The notes under the pieces: model-generated
Databases searched by the model: none
Told to the model about the DNA's origin: nothing
What the model saw: the letters and a program-made list of their open reading frames with translations, nothing else
Origin: Allacma fusca
Lineage: Eukaryota > Arthropoda > Collembola > Symphypleona > Sminthuridae
DNA length: 64,000 nucleotides
Reading direction: 5' to 3'
Assembly (NCBI GenBank): GCA_947179485.1
Contig: OX359247.1
Span: 7,097,060 to 7,161,059 of the forward strand
Position numbers and translations under genes: made by a program
Part shown: piece after piece, positions 36,333-49,943 of the stretch
Position numbering within the stretch: position 1 is the first letter of the stretch
How the letters are laid out: each line of letters opens with the position of its first letter

Positions 36333-36844
36333 GCATAAAACAACCCTTAAAATCCACTGTAGTTCTTAGCGGGTCTGTCAAGTCTCTATAGAGGCTGCAA
36401 TTGTATTCTATCCTATTAAGTTATTGCAAGTGCTATTTGAAAAAAGCAAGTTAAAAAGATAATAGGTTCAGGAGACGAAAAGATAAAAAGCTCTTCGTCT
36501 GGCAGCCCTTAACTTATTTGCACACCTTGGGCTTGGAGAAATGTACCATTTATTTCAATTTGTACCATTCATTGGAATCAAGTAGACTTTGAAAGTTTTT
36601 GAGAGTCAAGTGAGTAAACGAGTGGATTTCCATAAAGGAAGTCGGAAAAAAACTCCGATTGGCACCACATCGCTTTCCTTGAGCTCTTTGACTCTAATTC
36701 TTTTTTGCCTTTTTTGTGTAAAACATTCCCAGATAATTTATGCATTTGTGATCATTATTTTCACCCAAGAGTCCCATACATCATGATGGACATTTTGATG
36801 CAGACGTATGTCACTCCAATACTTATTCCTATACGTGTAGATAC

Positions 36845-36888
<44 letters not shown>
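36845..36888. repeat. (GT)n microsatellite
   Basis: A 44-base GT tract with one TT interruption. It is the first of a cluster of alternating-orientation dinucleotide repeats. Confidence 0.95.
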
Positions 36889-36890
<2 letters not shown>

Positions 36891-37089
36891 GGAAGAAAGT
36901 ATAAATCTGGGAATTCATAACAGCCCATGTTTTACTGGGTATTTTCTATACTTTATTGTTCTCATCCATGCCTTGATACATATTATTAGTGTCTTTTGAG
37001 TTGAGGAGGCGTAATGCATGAGATAAGGTTACTTGTAATCTCCCTTTACACAAGCATGTCAAGCATCTTCTCCCGCTGCTTTTCCTAAC

Positions 37090-37091
<2 letters not shown>

Positions 37092-37126
<35 letters not shown>
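37092..37126. repeat. (AC)n microsatellite
   Basis: A 35-base AC tract, about 200 bases from and complementary in inverted orientation to the (GT)n tract at 36.85 kb. Confidence 0.95.
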
Positions 37127-37128
<2 letters not shown>

Positions 37129-37170
37129 TACATATTTATATACATAATTACATACAATACATATGAATAT
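37129..37170. repeat. TACATA/TAATTACATA stretch
   Basis: It follows the AC array directly and contains ATACATAATTACATACA, a variant seen also near 7.6 and 61.3 kb. Confidence 0.6.
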
Positions 37171-37907
37171 GTTCAGGGAAGAAAAAATGTATTAGCAAAC
37201 GGGGTGTACATCCATGACATCCACATATGTATATCTTGAGATCTTCTTGCACAGGAGGATACTCCAGAGTCTGGATTCCAGACTTTCTATAATGGATGAG
37301 GTACATGTTCTGGGCAAACTTCATGTCTTTTTACGAGGGCAAGAAGTAAGGAATTTACACGATTTTTATTATGCGCTTATGCGGACAAATGCTTTATCAT
37401 GCATCATGCCTCATCTTTTATCTACACTACTTCCAGCTTACGAAGTAAACCTTGTATAAGTTATCTTATGTGTGTAACTTTGTCTGAACATTGGTCATGA
37501 GTATGTCGACACGTTCATACATATGTATGCATTACATGGGACCTGGGGATCTTTGTATCTACATATAGTGCACACATGCATGTCTGTACCTATACTAGGT
37601 AGCACTAATTTTTTCTTGGAACCCATGGGTTTGCCTTGTTCTTTTCTACTCCACTTGGACTTATCTAAAATACCAAAGTAAGAGAGACTTGATGAACCGA
37701 AAAAGAAGAGTAACACGAATGGCACGACATGATGACGAGTCAGCAAAACTCCTCGGCCTTTCTGGTCCCCAGTCCACACACACACGGATACATATAAGTG
37801 TCTCCTGTTAAATTCAGGATCTATCTCCAACGCATGGGATGTATAGGACATTGTAAGTACATATCAAAGTATGCAATCAAAATACATAAGGATGTCAATG
37901 GTTGAGG

Positions 37908-37927
37908 GAGAGAGAGAGAGAGAGAGA
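37908..37927. repeat. (GA)n microsatellite
   Basis: A pure GA tract of about 20 bases with purine-rich flanks. Confidence 0.9.
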
Positions 37928-39020
37928 AGATTGCTACAGATTGTCTATAGGTAAAGAGGAAGAAGAGCAGGCTTGTGCATGCTACTATCTCTGAGAGTGA
38001 CTCTTTGTGGTTACATTAACACATGTCTTGACGAAGAGACCGGAGATTGGAAACTTGGAGTTTTCTATGGATAATACAATTGCACTGTAATGTCCGCCAT
38101 CCATTGTTGAGTCCTATGGTGAAGCGTTATACAGCATACATAGATAAACGAGTGCCTTTCACAAGAACGTCACCTTTATCTTTGAAGCCATCATCACAAC
38201 TAAACTGGCTGCTATTCAATCCCCGTCATCTTGACATTTGCATGGTTAAATACACATGGACATGTAGTTTATATAGAGGCTAGCTCAAAAAATTACCAAC
38301 CATTCTTCAATTTTCGATGACGATGAGTAGTCCATACACTCTCAAGGATAGATGAGGCAGGCGCTCCGATTATCAAAAATAGGACTTGACAAAAATTCTC
38401 ACCCCGTCATCACAATAACAATCTTGTATATCAGACAAAAACTAAATTCACCATTGAACTTGACAAACCTCATCCCTTGTACTCAGACCTACTCATCTGG
38501 CTCAGTGGGAGTACATCAGCACTCCAGATATTTTACCTACTTATTTTTTCTATATTGACGTCATTAAAGCATAAAAAAATATATTGGATGGTGCGAAAGA
38601 AACCCAAATTTCCTTTTATACTAAATAATATCTCAGCTCGTTCAAATCATTTACAATGAATAGGGGGCCTTCCTCAGGTGAGTGAACTGTTGTTGTTCTT
38701 ACTGTAATCCCAGCAGGTATATGATATTTAAAATAAAATAAGTGTTTGAGGGGCTCCGGGGTGTACTCGTAAGGACATAATTTCCCATGGAATTCTAACA
38801 TTACGTAGAAAATAAAAATAAATTTTAATAGCTCCACATTTTCTGCATACATTTGAATAATTAATATTAATACGAAACCCAGTCCTCCGACAGGCATCCC
38901 TGAGACGATCTTCTTTAGGATTCCTCACACGAGTCCATTTCCTCCAATGTTTTCAATGAAAATGAAGCAAATAATGAGTGTTTACTCAGGAACGTCCTAT
39001 ACCTGCAAATATCTACACAG

Positions 39021-39050
39021 ATGAGTGTGTGTGTGTGAGTGTGTGTGTGT
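39021..39050. repeat. (GT)n microsatellite
   Basis: A 30-base GT-rich tract with GA interruptions. Confidence 0.88.
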
Positions 39051-39295
39051 AAGGAAGAGAAAAACAACCTATAAAGATTACTTTGATTTTTTTCTCTATT
39101 TTTCGCTTAGCTCATGTGGTTACATTAATATCCTAGGCGGAGTTGGCGATGGTCACTTCTCAATCGAATCATGCTCATGTGTCTGAAGTTGGTAGCAATC
39201 CCCTCATACTACATGGTGTAGGTAGGCACGTTATAAGGATTATATAGTGTACAAAAAAAAAGACTTTTAAAAAAATCCCCTTCAGGCAAATACTG

Positions 39296-39312
39296 TATGT
39301 ACATATGTATGT
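39296..39312. repeat. ATGTACATATGTAT palindromic stretch
   Basis: It has ATGTACAT and ACATATGT palindromes overlapping, and belongs to the dispersed family. Confidence 0.55.
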
Positions 39313-39438
39313 CCAGTGAATTTATTAGCGAATTTTTCCTTTCCATGTTATTCCAGAGTAATTAGTTTTGTACACTCTTGACGCTGCTTGTAATAATTCC
39401 GCCGCGTGTTTATGATTTCACTGGTTTAATTGCACTAC

Positions 39439-39457
39439 CATCATCATCATCATCATG
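39439..39457. repeat. (CAT)n microsatellite
   Basis: Six CAT units. Confidence 0.85.
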
Positions 39458-40299
39458 ATCCTTGCTTCTTATTAAAATCTCTTATGTAAAGCTCTGTAAA
39501 GAGTTTGGGATCGGAAGACACTACATGCAAAATAAGCTACTAATGATAAGGTACCCATGGCTCTCACACTGGTGTATCCAATAAGGTTTGTTTACACGTA
39601 GGAACACATAGAGGCACATCGAGATGCATACGGACTGTCAAAAAGTTAAATACTACTACTCTCTGACACTTTACCGTGTATACTAAACATTCTGAGTAAT
39701 TGTTATTAGAATTAGAATACACTTGAGCTTTTGGTGCTCCCAGCTTGGTAAACACTTAACTTGATTACAGCCCATTGCATAGATGCCGAAGAGACTGTGA
39801 GAGAGTTTTAACGATCTGAACCTACAGCCGGTGCAAATGCTGGCCCAAGACAGAGAACCAACGACCAACAATAGGGAAGATGCGGTAGATGAACCGTGCT
39901 CAAATAACTTCCAATCTTCCAAGTTTTACATGGGGATCAATAAAAAATGAGTAAAACCAGATTCTCGCTGTTTCACAATTGGATATCACCTTCACACAAG
40001 CCCTTAGATTATAGTTTGTTAGTTGGAGAGGGAACTATAGCCTAAATACCAGGAGAGGTACGAGAGTAAATACTCTGGTGTCTTGAGCTATGATCAAATA
40101 CTAGCAAGTTATTGCCCATCATTATTAAAGGGAAAACTCATGTTAAATTCATGAGCACAATTTTACTAGGCATATGGAGTCTCATTGTTCAGAAGAAGAC
40201 TCTCAACGAGAACCAGATATTTTTTGAGTGAGACAACAGTAAGAGCAAGCACAAGGGAAAAGAACGCCATTAGAACCACTGGAGGCGGTGTTTTTATTA

Positions 40300-40327
40300 T
40301 ACACACACACACACACACACACACACA
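40300..40327. repeat. (AC)n microsatellite
   Basis: A 28-base AC tract. Confidence 0.93.
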
Positions 40328-40842
40328 TAAATACATATACAAGCTCAAGGGAAAAAAGTTGGGGAAATTAATATTTTCTGGGTAAACTTGTACGAATTTT
40401 AAATTTTACAACCTACCCATGTTATGTGCAGACCATCAAGCTTTAACGAGTGCAATTATTTCACAGACGGGGCATTTGATGTAGGTTGCTCTTGTGTGTA
40501 TAGCGGAGTGGTCTGTACAGGAGTATACCCAAATAGAGGGAAGCCAGCGTGCAAATCCGGAGACCTTTTTGCTATATATCCACATATATGATGTCATAGT
40601 GGAGTCCAAGTTACAAGTTGTAAAACTATGGTTAATCATCTATACCTCATCATTATAGGGGAAGAATCCCTGGTTTGCAACCCATTACACATGTAATCCT
40701 GTATAGGCGTACTAAATTACAATAGATTTAAATTAGTTGTAAATTTCCCAAGTTAATAAACACACAGGCTTCGAAGCAAAAAAAAAATCCTTCAGCATCA
40801 TCAGCTTGCATTGAGATAGATATCTATGTAGCTTGCCATTAG

Positions 40843-40859
40843 CTGTGTGTGTGTGTGTA
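40843..40859. repeat. (GT)n microsatellite
   Basis: A 17-base GT tract in inverted orientation to the AC tract about 520 bases upstream. Confidence 0.85.
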
Positions 40860-43548
40860 TACGACATTGTAAGCTCACATTTGATATTCATACAATCAAG
40901 TTCCTAGGGTATTTATAATTATTATATCTTTACGTGTCTACTTTTTATACTTGAGCAATATAACAGGCCATCAGAGCCAGCAACAAAGTTTAGGTTGTAC
41001 TAAAAAAAACACGCATAGTTTGATTTCCTATTTGAGGAATTTTTGAGTTCGAGACTCTGAAGACTTTTGAGGAAAAGTTATCCCTTGACAGTTTTGCATG
41101 GTTGATACAAGGGAAGGCTCCTTGTGAGAGACAAGGGTTTGGAAAAGAGACGAGAGTAATGGTTCCTTGTACCTTGGTATAATTTATGGGAAAACAATAA
41201 AGATGAGTGTTTGGGGTCACGTTGGTCAGATTTATAAATGTTACAGACATCTCAAGCATGATTCTATACGTACGTGATGTACGTTAGCGTGTGCGATATG
41301 TACGCACCATATGTGATTGATGGGGTACATGATTCCACACTTGTGGACTCTCATTGTAAAAGAGTCATGTGTGGCTATGTTCTCATGTGTGTACTTAAGT
41401 GCTCATGGAGATTTGTATTATGTATAAGTATCTATCTATTCCTCAGACAAGGATTTTTAGGAGAGAGAACAACTTTTAAAATTTATAGATTAATTGTTAT
41501 TAAATTACAGTTATTTTCCCTAACCGTCCTGTCGCCTTCCAAGTGCCTGCATGAAAGGGCTAGAACTGTATTCAAATGCTAATAGGCTTTGTATTTGTTG
41601 AATAAAAGTGAACCATTATCCTGAAGAACGCCTTTTGGCAGGACTTTGTTATCGGAGGGATCTCCAATAAAATAATTTAAATGAAATGGTACTTGTACTC
41701 TGACCATATGTATGTGCAATAAATTATAACGAGAGTTCCACACATGCGAGAGAGGGACGAGAGAGTGAGAAAATGTAAGACAGGGAAGCTCCGCTCGCTC
41801 TGTAGTTTTCCTTAGATAAATTAATAGTTTCTAATTATTACAAAAGAATGTTAATGTTAACATTTCAGCTTCTCAGTTTCCACGTAATTATTACTCAGGA
41901 TAATTTGAGGTTGAGAGGGAATTCACAAAACTTGTTTCCGAGCATATTCTAGAATCTCAAATAGATGACCGTGTGAGGATAGGAGAGGGATGGGACTGTA
42001 TGGAGAGGGAAGACCGTTACTGTTCATAGTTTTCTTCTCTCATGTTTTATAAAAAAAACTGATGAATTGGAGGGGATACACTTATGGACTAATCTCACAT
42101 ATGGTGTAAAATGTTTTCACAGCGGGACAGCGCCGACAGATCATGATTTAGTGTGTGTAATTGCTAGGTGTGCTTTAATCTCAAGTATTTGTATTACATT
42201 TGGAGTTTGATTTTGCATCTTATTTACGACGGGGCTCAGGAATGGAGTCGCATAAATTTTGAGACAATCCGCCTGTTAATTCCTTCCTTATTACATGTGT
42301 ATGTGTATGTATGTCCAAATGACCTAACCCACAAAAATCTTTCGAAAGGGTTCCATTTCTCTCTTTCCTAGTCCTCCTGCTCTTCCTCCCTCCTGTAGTT
42401 TCTCCTCACCCAGGCCCTGTCCTTTTTACCATGGAGGCCGGATGAGTGGAAGGACGTGTGCTCGGAGTGGTTTTCAATGCATATTAACTTTTGTGTGTTT
42501 GTAGGAATGAACAAATCGACGCTAAATAATTTATAGTAAGCCTCCTACATACGACATGCACCGTGATGAATCGTGCGACTATGAGAAAGGAAGAGGTGTA
42601 ACATGGACAATAAAATATCTGAGCCTGTGTGCCCTCCAACAATCAAAGCAATATCCTATTATTTAGCTCTGAGCATTTCGCCTCCAAGTGCCTGTAAATA
42701 CAGTGTCCTCTCTCTGTACGAGCACTCCTCAGAAAAATATCCCCTAATTACTCGTACAGCTTGATACACTCTAACGAACAGGAAAAATATCATTATAATA
42801 AAATCCAGTAATTATACTGTAATAATTATTATAATGTCGAATATATACCCCCAAATATTTGTATCACTCAAAAGGTACTACTCTTATAAAGGGGTCTCAC
42901 CTAGCTGGAGCCTACTGCATGTTCAAGCACATAGTTCTCAAGTTTGTTCCTCAAATGCAGAGTGTATAGGATCTATCTCCTATAGTTTCTATAAGCCTCC
43001 GGTTTTTTCTACCTGTACAAAAAGGGCTCAGTCAAAATTATCAAGTTATACAATGGACAGTGTATTGTACACACTCCACACTAAGGAAATACCTTCTCGT
43101 CTACTAATTGACTATCCAGCATTGTTGGAGCTGCAATAAAGATTGATAGTGTATGGAGCATAGCCATACGGGCATAATAAAACCTAACTGCATGTATCAT
43201 TATGCGTGCGTAGCTTGGGATAATTATATATGTACATACCTATGGAGCAACCCCGTGTACAATTACTTGTAAGTAGAGGCTCACACTATACAGCCTCATA
43301 GGATACTGCTGAGACTCTGAAATGACGGTGTATTTGGAAAGTTGGACGCTACATCAGTTTACATATTTATGTAGATATGTATATCTGTACAATTAAGTGT
43401 GCTCATGCAGATATTGAAGGCGTACTACCTCTGAGCTCGGTGTCCTACCAACAAATGCAGGTAGATCACGTAGTGGGTTTGAAAACCATCAAGTGTTTAT
43501 CTGTGTATAGGACCGGACTGGACTTATTATTGTTAGTTTTTACTATGG

Positions 43549-43568
43549 ATGTATGTATGTATGTATGT
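43549..43568. repeat. (ATGT)n microsatellite
   Basis: Five ATGT units. Confidence 0.85.
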
Positions 43569-43701
43569 TGCATTGTGGGAATGGCCCAACTTACTACCTG
43601 TACACTGTTGGTAAGCTCGTCAATTGCGTCTGGTGCTGAATGGTAATTTCCTAAGCATGTGCTCCTCATATAAGGATATTATTCACCATTATCCATTTCA
43701 G

Positions 43702-43814
43702 AAATCCGTGCCAAATCACCTTTCCTTCAGGTTTCACGCTGTCGGCCATCACCTTATGTTCTCGCCGGCATTCTGACTCTCAATCGACTGTACGGTTCGT
43801 ATCTTACTAACTGA
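43702..43814 (+). CDS. Short GC-rich open frame, possible terminal exon, unidentified
   Basis: After a CCATTTCAG acceptor, two bases and then 36 codons run to TGA. The frame begins IRAKSPFLQVSRCRPSPYVL and continues AGILTLNRLYGSYLTN. The patch is clearly GC- and CpG-richer than its flanks. The reverse strand is also open across the same bases, with a segment reading SIESQNAGENIR bounded by GTACAG and ATAAG|GTGATG, so either strand could be used. I recognise no family on either strand. Confidence 0.16.
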
Positions 43815-45296
43815 ATTTGACTTGAGCTGAGGGTTTCCCAGCTCCTATGTAACCACCTCGCACGGCCGGTAAAATAACCTGTTATAGGGAAAACATATCA
43901 AAAAATATTTTCCCCATTTGCCCGATTTACCTGTGACTATATGGCTGTCGAGAGTTCACAGGATACATATCTCATCCCCGGATGTCTTTCGGGTTAAATA
44001 CCAGAGATGAGACTATCTCACACATATCTTTTGTTGGTTTATTTGGGAAGAAAAATTGAAATCCCTCTTATACAGTACTTGTGTCCATTGGGCTGTCCAC
44101 ACATTCAGGCCTGTAACAAGTTTTCGAGACTCATTATAAAAGAAAGTAGTATTTTTTGTCTTTGAAAATGTTATTTATCGTGCGAATTGGGATTTGACTT
44201 TAATCTTGTGAACTGTTAGCCAACACAGGCGGATAGGTTGTACACTTGGCATTGCACAAACATCCAAAGTACTTGGCACAAGCCTATGGATCTATAAAAT
44301 GTCAAGGTATCTCTGGATCATGTCATTATCACCGTATGTATAGATAAACTAACGGAAGGGGAATAAAAACAAATCACTTTTAGTGAGAGGCAGAGAAAAA
44401 CATGACACTATGTTTTTTGAAGAAAAAAAAACCTGAGAAAATACTTTTCGTTAATCCCTTAAACCTTATATTAATTCACTCGTAAATGTGTTCCTACAGA
44501 GAATTAATGTTCGTCTCCATTCTCTCAAAACACATTTCAGACTTTCCCGAGACTTAGTTGTTTTGCTTGAATTTCAGCCTCATGTTGCGAATTAAATGTG
44601 AGAACAACGTGGATGGGGTGAACGAGATGGCCCGCACATTTAACAGCTCGTCAGATGCTGGGCTAACGATAAGGAGGGAACAGGAATTGATATTAATGAA
44701 AACTACAGATATAATCCTTAGTGGTTTCTTTTTGCGGTCTGTAGACAGATACATAGTAGATACACTTCCAACGGATTTTTGAGTTCTTGTTATTTTCTTC
44801 TTGACATCATCCCGACTGCTATAATTATGTACTTACGAGAAGTCATGTCCCCCGAGGTAGACACAAAACTGTATCTATAATTCGTTTTCTTCATGTTAGA
44901 TGCGGCTTGACGACAGGGAAATAAATGCAGCTTGTCGAGCTGTATAATTTTTCGCAATGGTCTTTGGAAGGTCCACTCTCAAGGAATACCTTACGTTTCC
45001 AGTATTCTCTCCCAAATTGCTGTATCATTCTTGGAGGGATTATGTGTGGACAGATGAGGTTTAAAGTAAATACACTACTGGTTTATGTACAATTGTAATG
45101 AAATTAGATGCTATTCTGTGCTGCGTGTATGGGAAAGAACGTACTTCTGTACTGAACCTACTTATTTTGAAACCCGAGACCGAGACAGAGTCCGTATATA
45201 CATAGTATAGTGCACATACGATGAATATATTTAAATAGTATTATGTCTTGTATTCGGACATGCACATAAGATACAGGTGTCTATGTATGTATGTCC
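43815..45296. other. No recognisable gene
   Basis: It begins with a CpG-richer segment (GCACGGCCGGT at about 43861-43871) and becomes AT-rich. Two short frames on opposite strands at 44554-44782 mirror each other and are not recognised. Confidence 0.5.
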
Positions 45297-46301
45297 TTAA
45301 TGTATTCCGTCATTGGCTGCGAACTCACAGAGGAAGGAACTACTGTGTGGCCTGGAGGTCCATTCACACGATAATCGTGTGGAGATTCCCCTGACTCTAT
45401 ATAAATCCGTGGTAATTTTTTCACGAAGGGTGCAGCAGGTTTTAAAATTCTGAAGCAGATTCCTATCTCTCTCTCGATTACATAAAAAAAAACGTGCTTG
45501 GAAAAAATTGCACAGACGAATCCATAGAGTTGAAGTCAGCCTGGCAACCCATACAGTACTGCCGGAGTGAGGTGAGGGATTGTGAGTTTGCAAATGACAC
45601 AATATGTGTAATATGGGGATACAGGAGGAAGATCCAAAGGAGGAACTTACACAGATGTAAAGGGATGTTGGATTCGACGATAAAGCCCAGACTACTACTG
45701 TTGTGTTGCATAATCTACAAAACCCTGGTACATTATTCCGTTCAGTTAAATCTAAGGTTCTTCTCTTTTTTTTCCTGTCGTATTTCATTATTTATTTCCT
45801 CACCGTGTGGAATTTGTACGCTCAGTGATTTCCGCAGTATTTCATTCTTTACGGATGCAAGTGTGACTCCGTGTGGAACTTGGTAATGACATCTTTTCTT
45901 GATTTGACAGCAGATGTTCAATGGAAAATTAAAGCGTATAATGCTCAAAGAGAACTTGTTTGGGAATTTTGTCGTTAAATTACTATCCATTGTACGGAGT
46001 GTTAGGCCTTGCGTGTTCATGTTCATGTTGGCACTTGCACACCTTTATTCAGAATCACGGGTAGGTCAAGACCCCACACCAGGACAGTTGTACCAACAGT
46101 CTCATTTTAATGCTCAAGTCTCCGTTTTGAAATATTCAGGAAGCCCTCTGTCTCTCGTCCATATGGATGGAACGGATTTTGCATGCATTCAAATGCACTC
46201 AGGGCCTCACAGCCATTGTACCCCTCACACATTACGCATTCATAAGTTACATCTCCAGAACAGTCTGTCACAATAGGCCAGGATATGTTTAAAAAATTCA
46301 A
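45297..46301. other. Open-frame-dense patch on both strands
   Basis: This 1-kb patch holds the longest frame in the window, on the minus strand at 45297-45788 (163 codons, Ser/Arg/Cys-rich). It also holds plus-strand frames of 130 (45494-45886) and 120 codons (45914-46276) and further minus-strand frames. A third plus-strand frame ending at TAA 45977-45979 reads VQWKIKAYNAQRELVWEFCR and is protein-like. None shows a recognisable domain, and three mutually exclusive readings cannot all be genes. It could be an unrecognised gene, a decayed one, or chance in GC-richer DNA. Confidence 0.25.
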
Positions 46302-46494
46302 AGCATACTATAAACTTGTTTGTCGCGCATTTTGAATAACAAAATTTGTAAATGTATGTTTCAATTCAATTGTCAAGACTCATTTAATAGTAAAGGAAGG
46401 ATACGGGCATGTACACATTAAAATAACATTGCAGAGGAGCTTCCATTCAACTTGTTAATGGTTTTATGACAGCCCAGCCGTTGACCATTAAAGG

Positions 46495-46500
<6 letters not shown>

Positions 46501-46532
<32 letters not shown>
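46501..46532. repeat. (GA)16 microsatellite
   Basis: A perfect 32-base GA tract. Confidence 0.95.
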
Positions 46533-46534
<2 letters not shown>

Positions 46535-49500
46535 CTTCACTTCTTGGCTTCCTCCAGAACGACAGTCTTACTTGTAAGCATCGTAGGGGGAAAAAATACA
46601 GGGCTCTTAAAATTCAAAATGAGATTATAAATACTTATTGTCATTGCAAATGCAGATTCTGGGATGATAGCCTCTGGCTATTCTTACTGTAAATATACGG
46701 CACATGCAATTTCCTGCTTACATTATACATTTCGGCCTCAAGTTTCAATTTCCAAATGTCTTCGTTTATACTTTACAAGTGTCCTACATGGGTGGTATGG
46801 TAGTTCTGACTATGCCTGAGCTAGTGTACAACAGGCCTCTCGGGATAAACGTGTTTTCAGCGATACTATTGAATTTTATGTGCAGGGACTATGTATGTAG
46901 AATATGTGCACATTTGTAGGAAGATCCCAATATTTTCCGAGTTTAAGTATCCACGTCTATTTTTATGGTGTACACACAGAGATACTCATAAAATATGGAT
47001 GTAGGGAAATATTGTTCCTAACGAATTCAAACTTTCAGAGTTTGTTTAGCACGGTTCACAGGCACAAAAAGCAGCAGACAGCTGACAGTGGAGTACATTA
47101 TAGGAGTGAGAGAATACTTGGAAAAAAAAATAAATAGTGAGGAGTGTTGTTGAAGCAGAAAAAACTTGGAAAAAGTCGCAGTCATCTGTGAAATCCAAAA
47201 GGAAAGAAATGGTAAAAAGATGAAAATGAGCAAGAAAACCTACAACAACAATAAATTCCCATCGTTATTACAAACAGTCAAGTGTACAAGTAATAAACCT
47301 CTATCTGGATTAACTGTCAATCCACAATTTTCCTACATTTGGGAATAAAAATTAAGCAAACGTTCTTGGCATGTGTCTCTTTCCAAAGAGTCCCTTAATT
47401 TAAATATACTGCAATTTCTCAGAATCGTCTCCATAGGTATGGACGTGTGTAAGGAATTTAAGTATATAATTCACCCTAAAGACCAAAAAACGTATTTAGG
47501 AGCATATTTACTCTCGAAAAGATTATCACATTTCTATTATAAATTATAGGAAGGAACGTTTTTCAATAACAATGGCATTCTACATTTAATATCAAATGAA
47601 GAAAGAGTCTCTGAAAAAGCAACAATTTGAATTTACATGTATCTATTTATTTGTGGAGTACTTAAACATAATATGTAGATTCGACATCTTCAAGACTATC
47701 TGAAAGACACGCTGGGGTCTGTTTTTTTTACCTATACCAGAATGAATGTGAAGGGCTAATAGAAGGGTATTCAACTTAAAGGAAATATAGTTTATGCGAG
47801 GTTTTGTCAAAGATAAATTCTTCATTCATTATAGTCTGTAAATAAAGAGGACTTTTGATATTTTTTTTTTTGCAGGGCTAATATTTATTTGTGTCAAATT
47901 TATTGCTAATTTATGCCTTGTTATTGCCGTTGAGCGAAATGTACATTAAATTTTCTGGAGGCTAATCACTACAAAATCCAAGCCCCCCTCCACAATATGT
48001 GTACATTAGATTCATCCTGGGTATGAATATTTTAAATGTACTTACTATTTCATGTCACACTCACCAGATATTACAGTATGATTCATGCGGACGTCCAAAA
48101 ACTGTGTATGACAGAAAATCTCCTGTAGACGTAGCCCAACGTCACTTCAGGTTATGGAACTTATACACAAACTAAAATATCTTATTTCCGACACTCATTA
48201 AGAATATAAATGTAAAAAATATACCACCATTTACAGCAAGTGTGAATTAGGATTTTAAGCTTAATTTGAATTTCAAACCAGTAAGTCAAAATGTAAATCA
48301 TTCATGAAAGTTCAACACTAGAGATGTATAGATACTCGTAATGGGCTATATGCTCCTAATGGGATTCTTCCTATATGACCATTAAGTTGTTTCATTTGCA
48401 CACGTAGAATTATAAGCACTGTTGAAAACGTGGAGGTATGCAATTTCAAAGGAAACACACGCTCACACACAGTATGTTATTCGAGGGAGACAAACAGACA
48501 AACTTTTTTTTCCTATGCATAAATAACCCTTTATAATATAGTTATTTTAGAAATTTTAAGCCGCCATCCACTTAGGGAGTGATAAATAGGCCCAGGTGAA
48601 AAACCTTCTGTCGAGATTTCCCTACACAGACTCCCAGGCTGAGGGAATACAGATAGAAGAAATATTGTAAACAGCACCGGCTAAAAAAATGTACTGTACC
48701 TTCCCTGCTTGACAGTAATGTAAAATGCGAGTGGAATTCTAACGTTCAATTTATTCCTTTGAGTATTAAATAAATTGATAGGATCAACTTGGTAGGTAGC
48801 TGTAATGGTCTTATAGTGTATATAGTTCTTACTAAAAAGAATTCAATCAACCCCGGGATTCCATTGGGTACTTTCGCCATTCATCTTGTTCCCCAGAAGG
48901 AGGTGAATAGTTCGTCGGACAAGGTAGATATCGTCGTCAGACACAATATTGATGGAGATTAGTTGCAAATCCACATAATTTGTGAAGGCTATTGAAGCTT
49001 GTTCAGAGGTTGTCGTTGATGCTGCGATGTTACAGGTTACAGCTGGCTGTCGATCGCTTCTCTCCTTTATTTTATCGCCTACCAACTCTCTTGACTTGGT
49101 ATTGATTGTCAGTACATAAATTAGTATGTGTAGTTGGGATTTGAGATACGGCGTCCGATATGGTATGGGACTATTTGGAAAAAACAAGAGGGGAAAGATC
49201 CCATGCATTATTTCAAAAGAAGTTCACAATTTTTCAGAGGATGGCCAGAGAGACAGGTCTTGTTGGGTAACTTCTGGGGTATTGTCGGCAAATATCAGTC
49301 ATTTGGCTGGGTCGTTAGGCTCGTAGATCTTCCTTCACAGTGCGACATTCCTTATACTGACAGGAGGATCATGTGTCATTGATTGTCGTTTTATTTTGAT
49401 CCTTGCTAACTCTGAGGACTAGAATAATTGCTTTGATTTAAATAGGAACTAAGTGTGGTGACATGGACAAAACTAGACATATTAGTATATTGTCAAAGGA

Positions 49501-49905
49501 CGCATAATTGTTGTATTTTTCCCAATTGGTAACCAGCTGTTTCCAAATTGGAATAGATAGTCAGTGCACGTGTTAAGTACGAAAATAAAATACAGGATCG
49601 TAAATATGATTGTAAAGGAAACCGTAGTTATCCATTATGGACAAAGTACATTGGAACTTATGTACATTGAAAACTTGAAGGAATGCAATTAAACGTACTT
49701 CACAGGAGAATTCAAACAAGATCCACTCTTCCGTCAGGTAAATATTGAAGTGTATCTTTATGTTCTGAAATACTGATAAACATCTTGCAGTAGCAGAATA
49801 GATACCGCTGACAAATGAGCATACTCACATATGGATCTTACATACATACACATTTGTACCCACGGGCTTCAACGCTTATGTTTCAATGCTCCTCCACACA
49901 AACAA

Positions 49906-49917
<12 letters not shown>

Positions 49918-49942
<25 letters not shown>
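49918..49942. repeat. (CA)n microsatellite
   Basis: A 25-base CA tract after CAAACAAACACATACA-type imperfect sequence. Confidence 0.92.

Positions 49943-49943
<1 letters not shown>

Larger units (their letters stand above)
36889..43701. other. No recognisable gene; microsatellite-rich
   Basis: Open frames on both strands are overlapping and unrecognised, including 37495-37851 (-, 118 codons). Repeats are listed separately. (CAT)n lies at 39439-39457. Nothing else stands out. Confidence 0.5.

Noticed and set aside
37495-37851. 118-codon minus-strand frame
   Set aside because: Low-complexity and repeat-derived segments, no domain, no splice or promoter context; consistent with chance.
38897-38910. 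TCCCTGAGAC resembling miR-125/lin-4
   Set aside because: No fold-back partner in the flanks.
45590-45610. EFANDTICVI in a plus-strand frame, recalling the F-A-D-D-T motif of LINE reverse transcriptases
   Set aside because: One of the essential aspartates is Asn, surrounding RT blocks are absent, and the frame is too short; judged coincidental.
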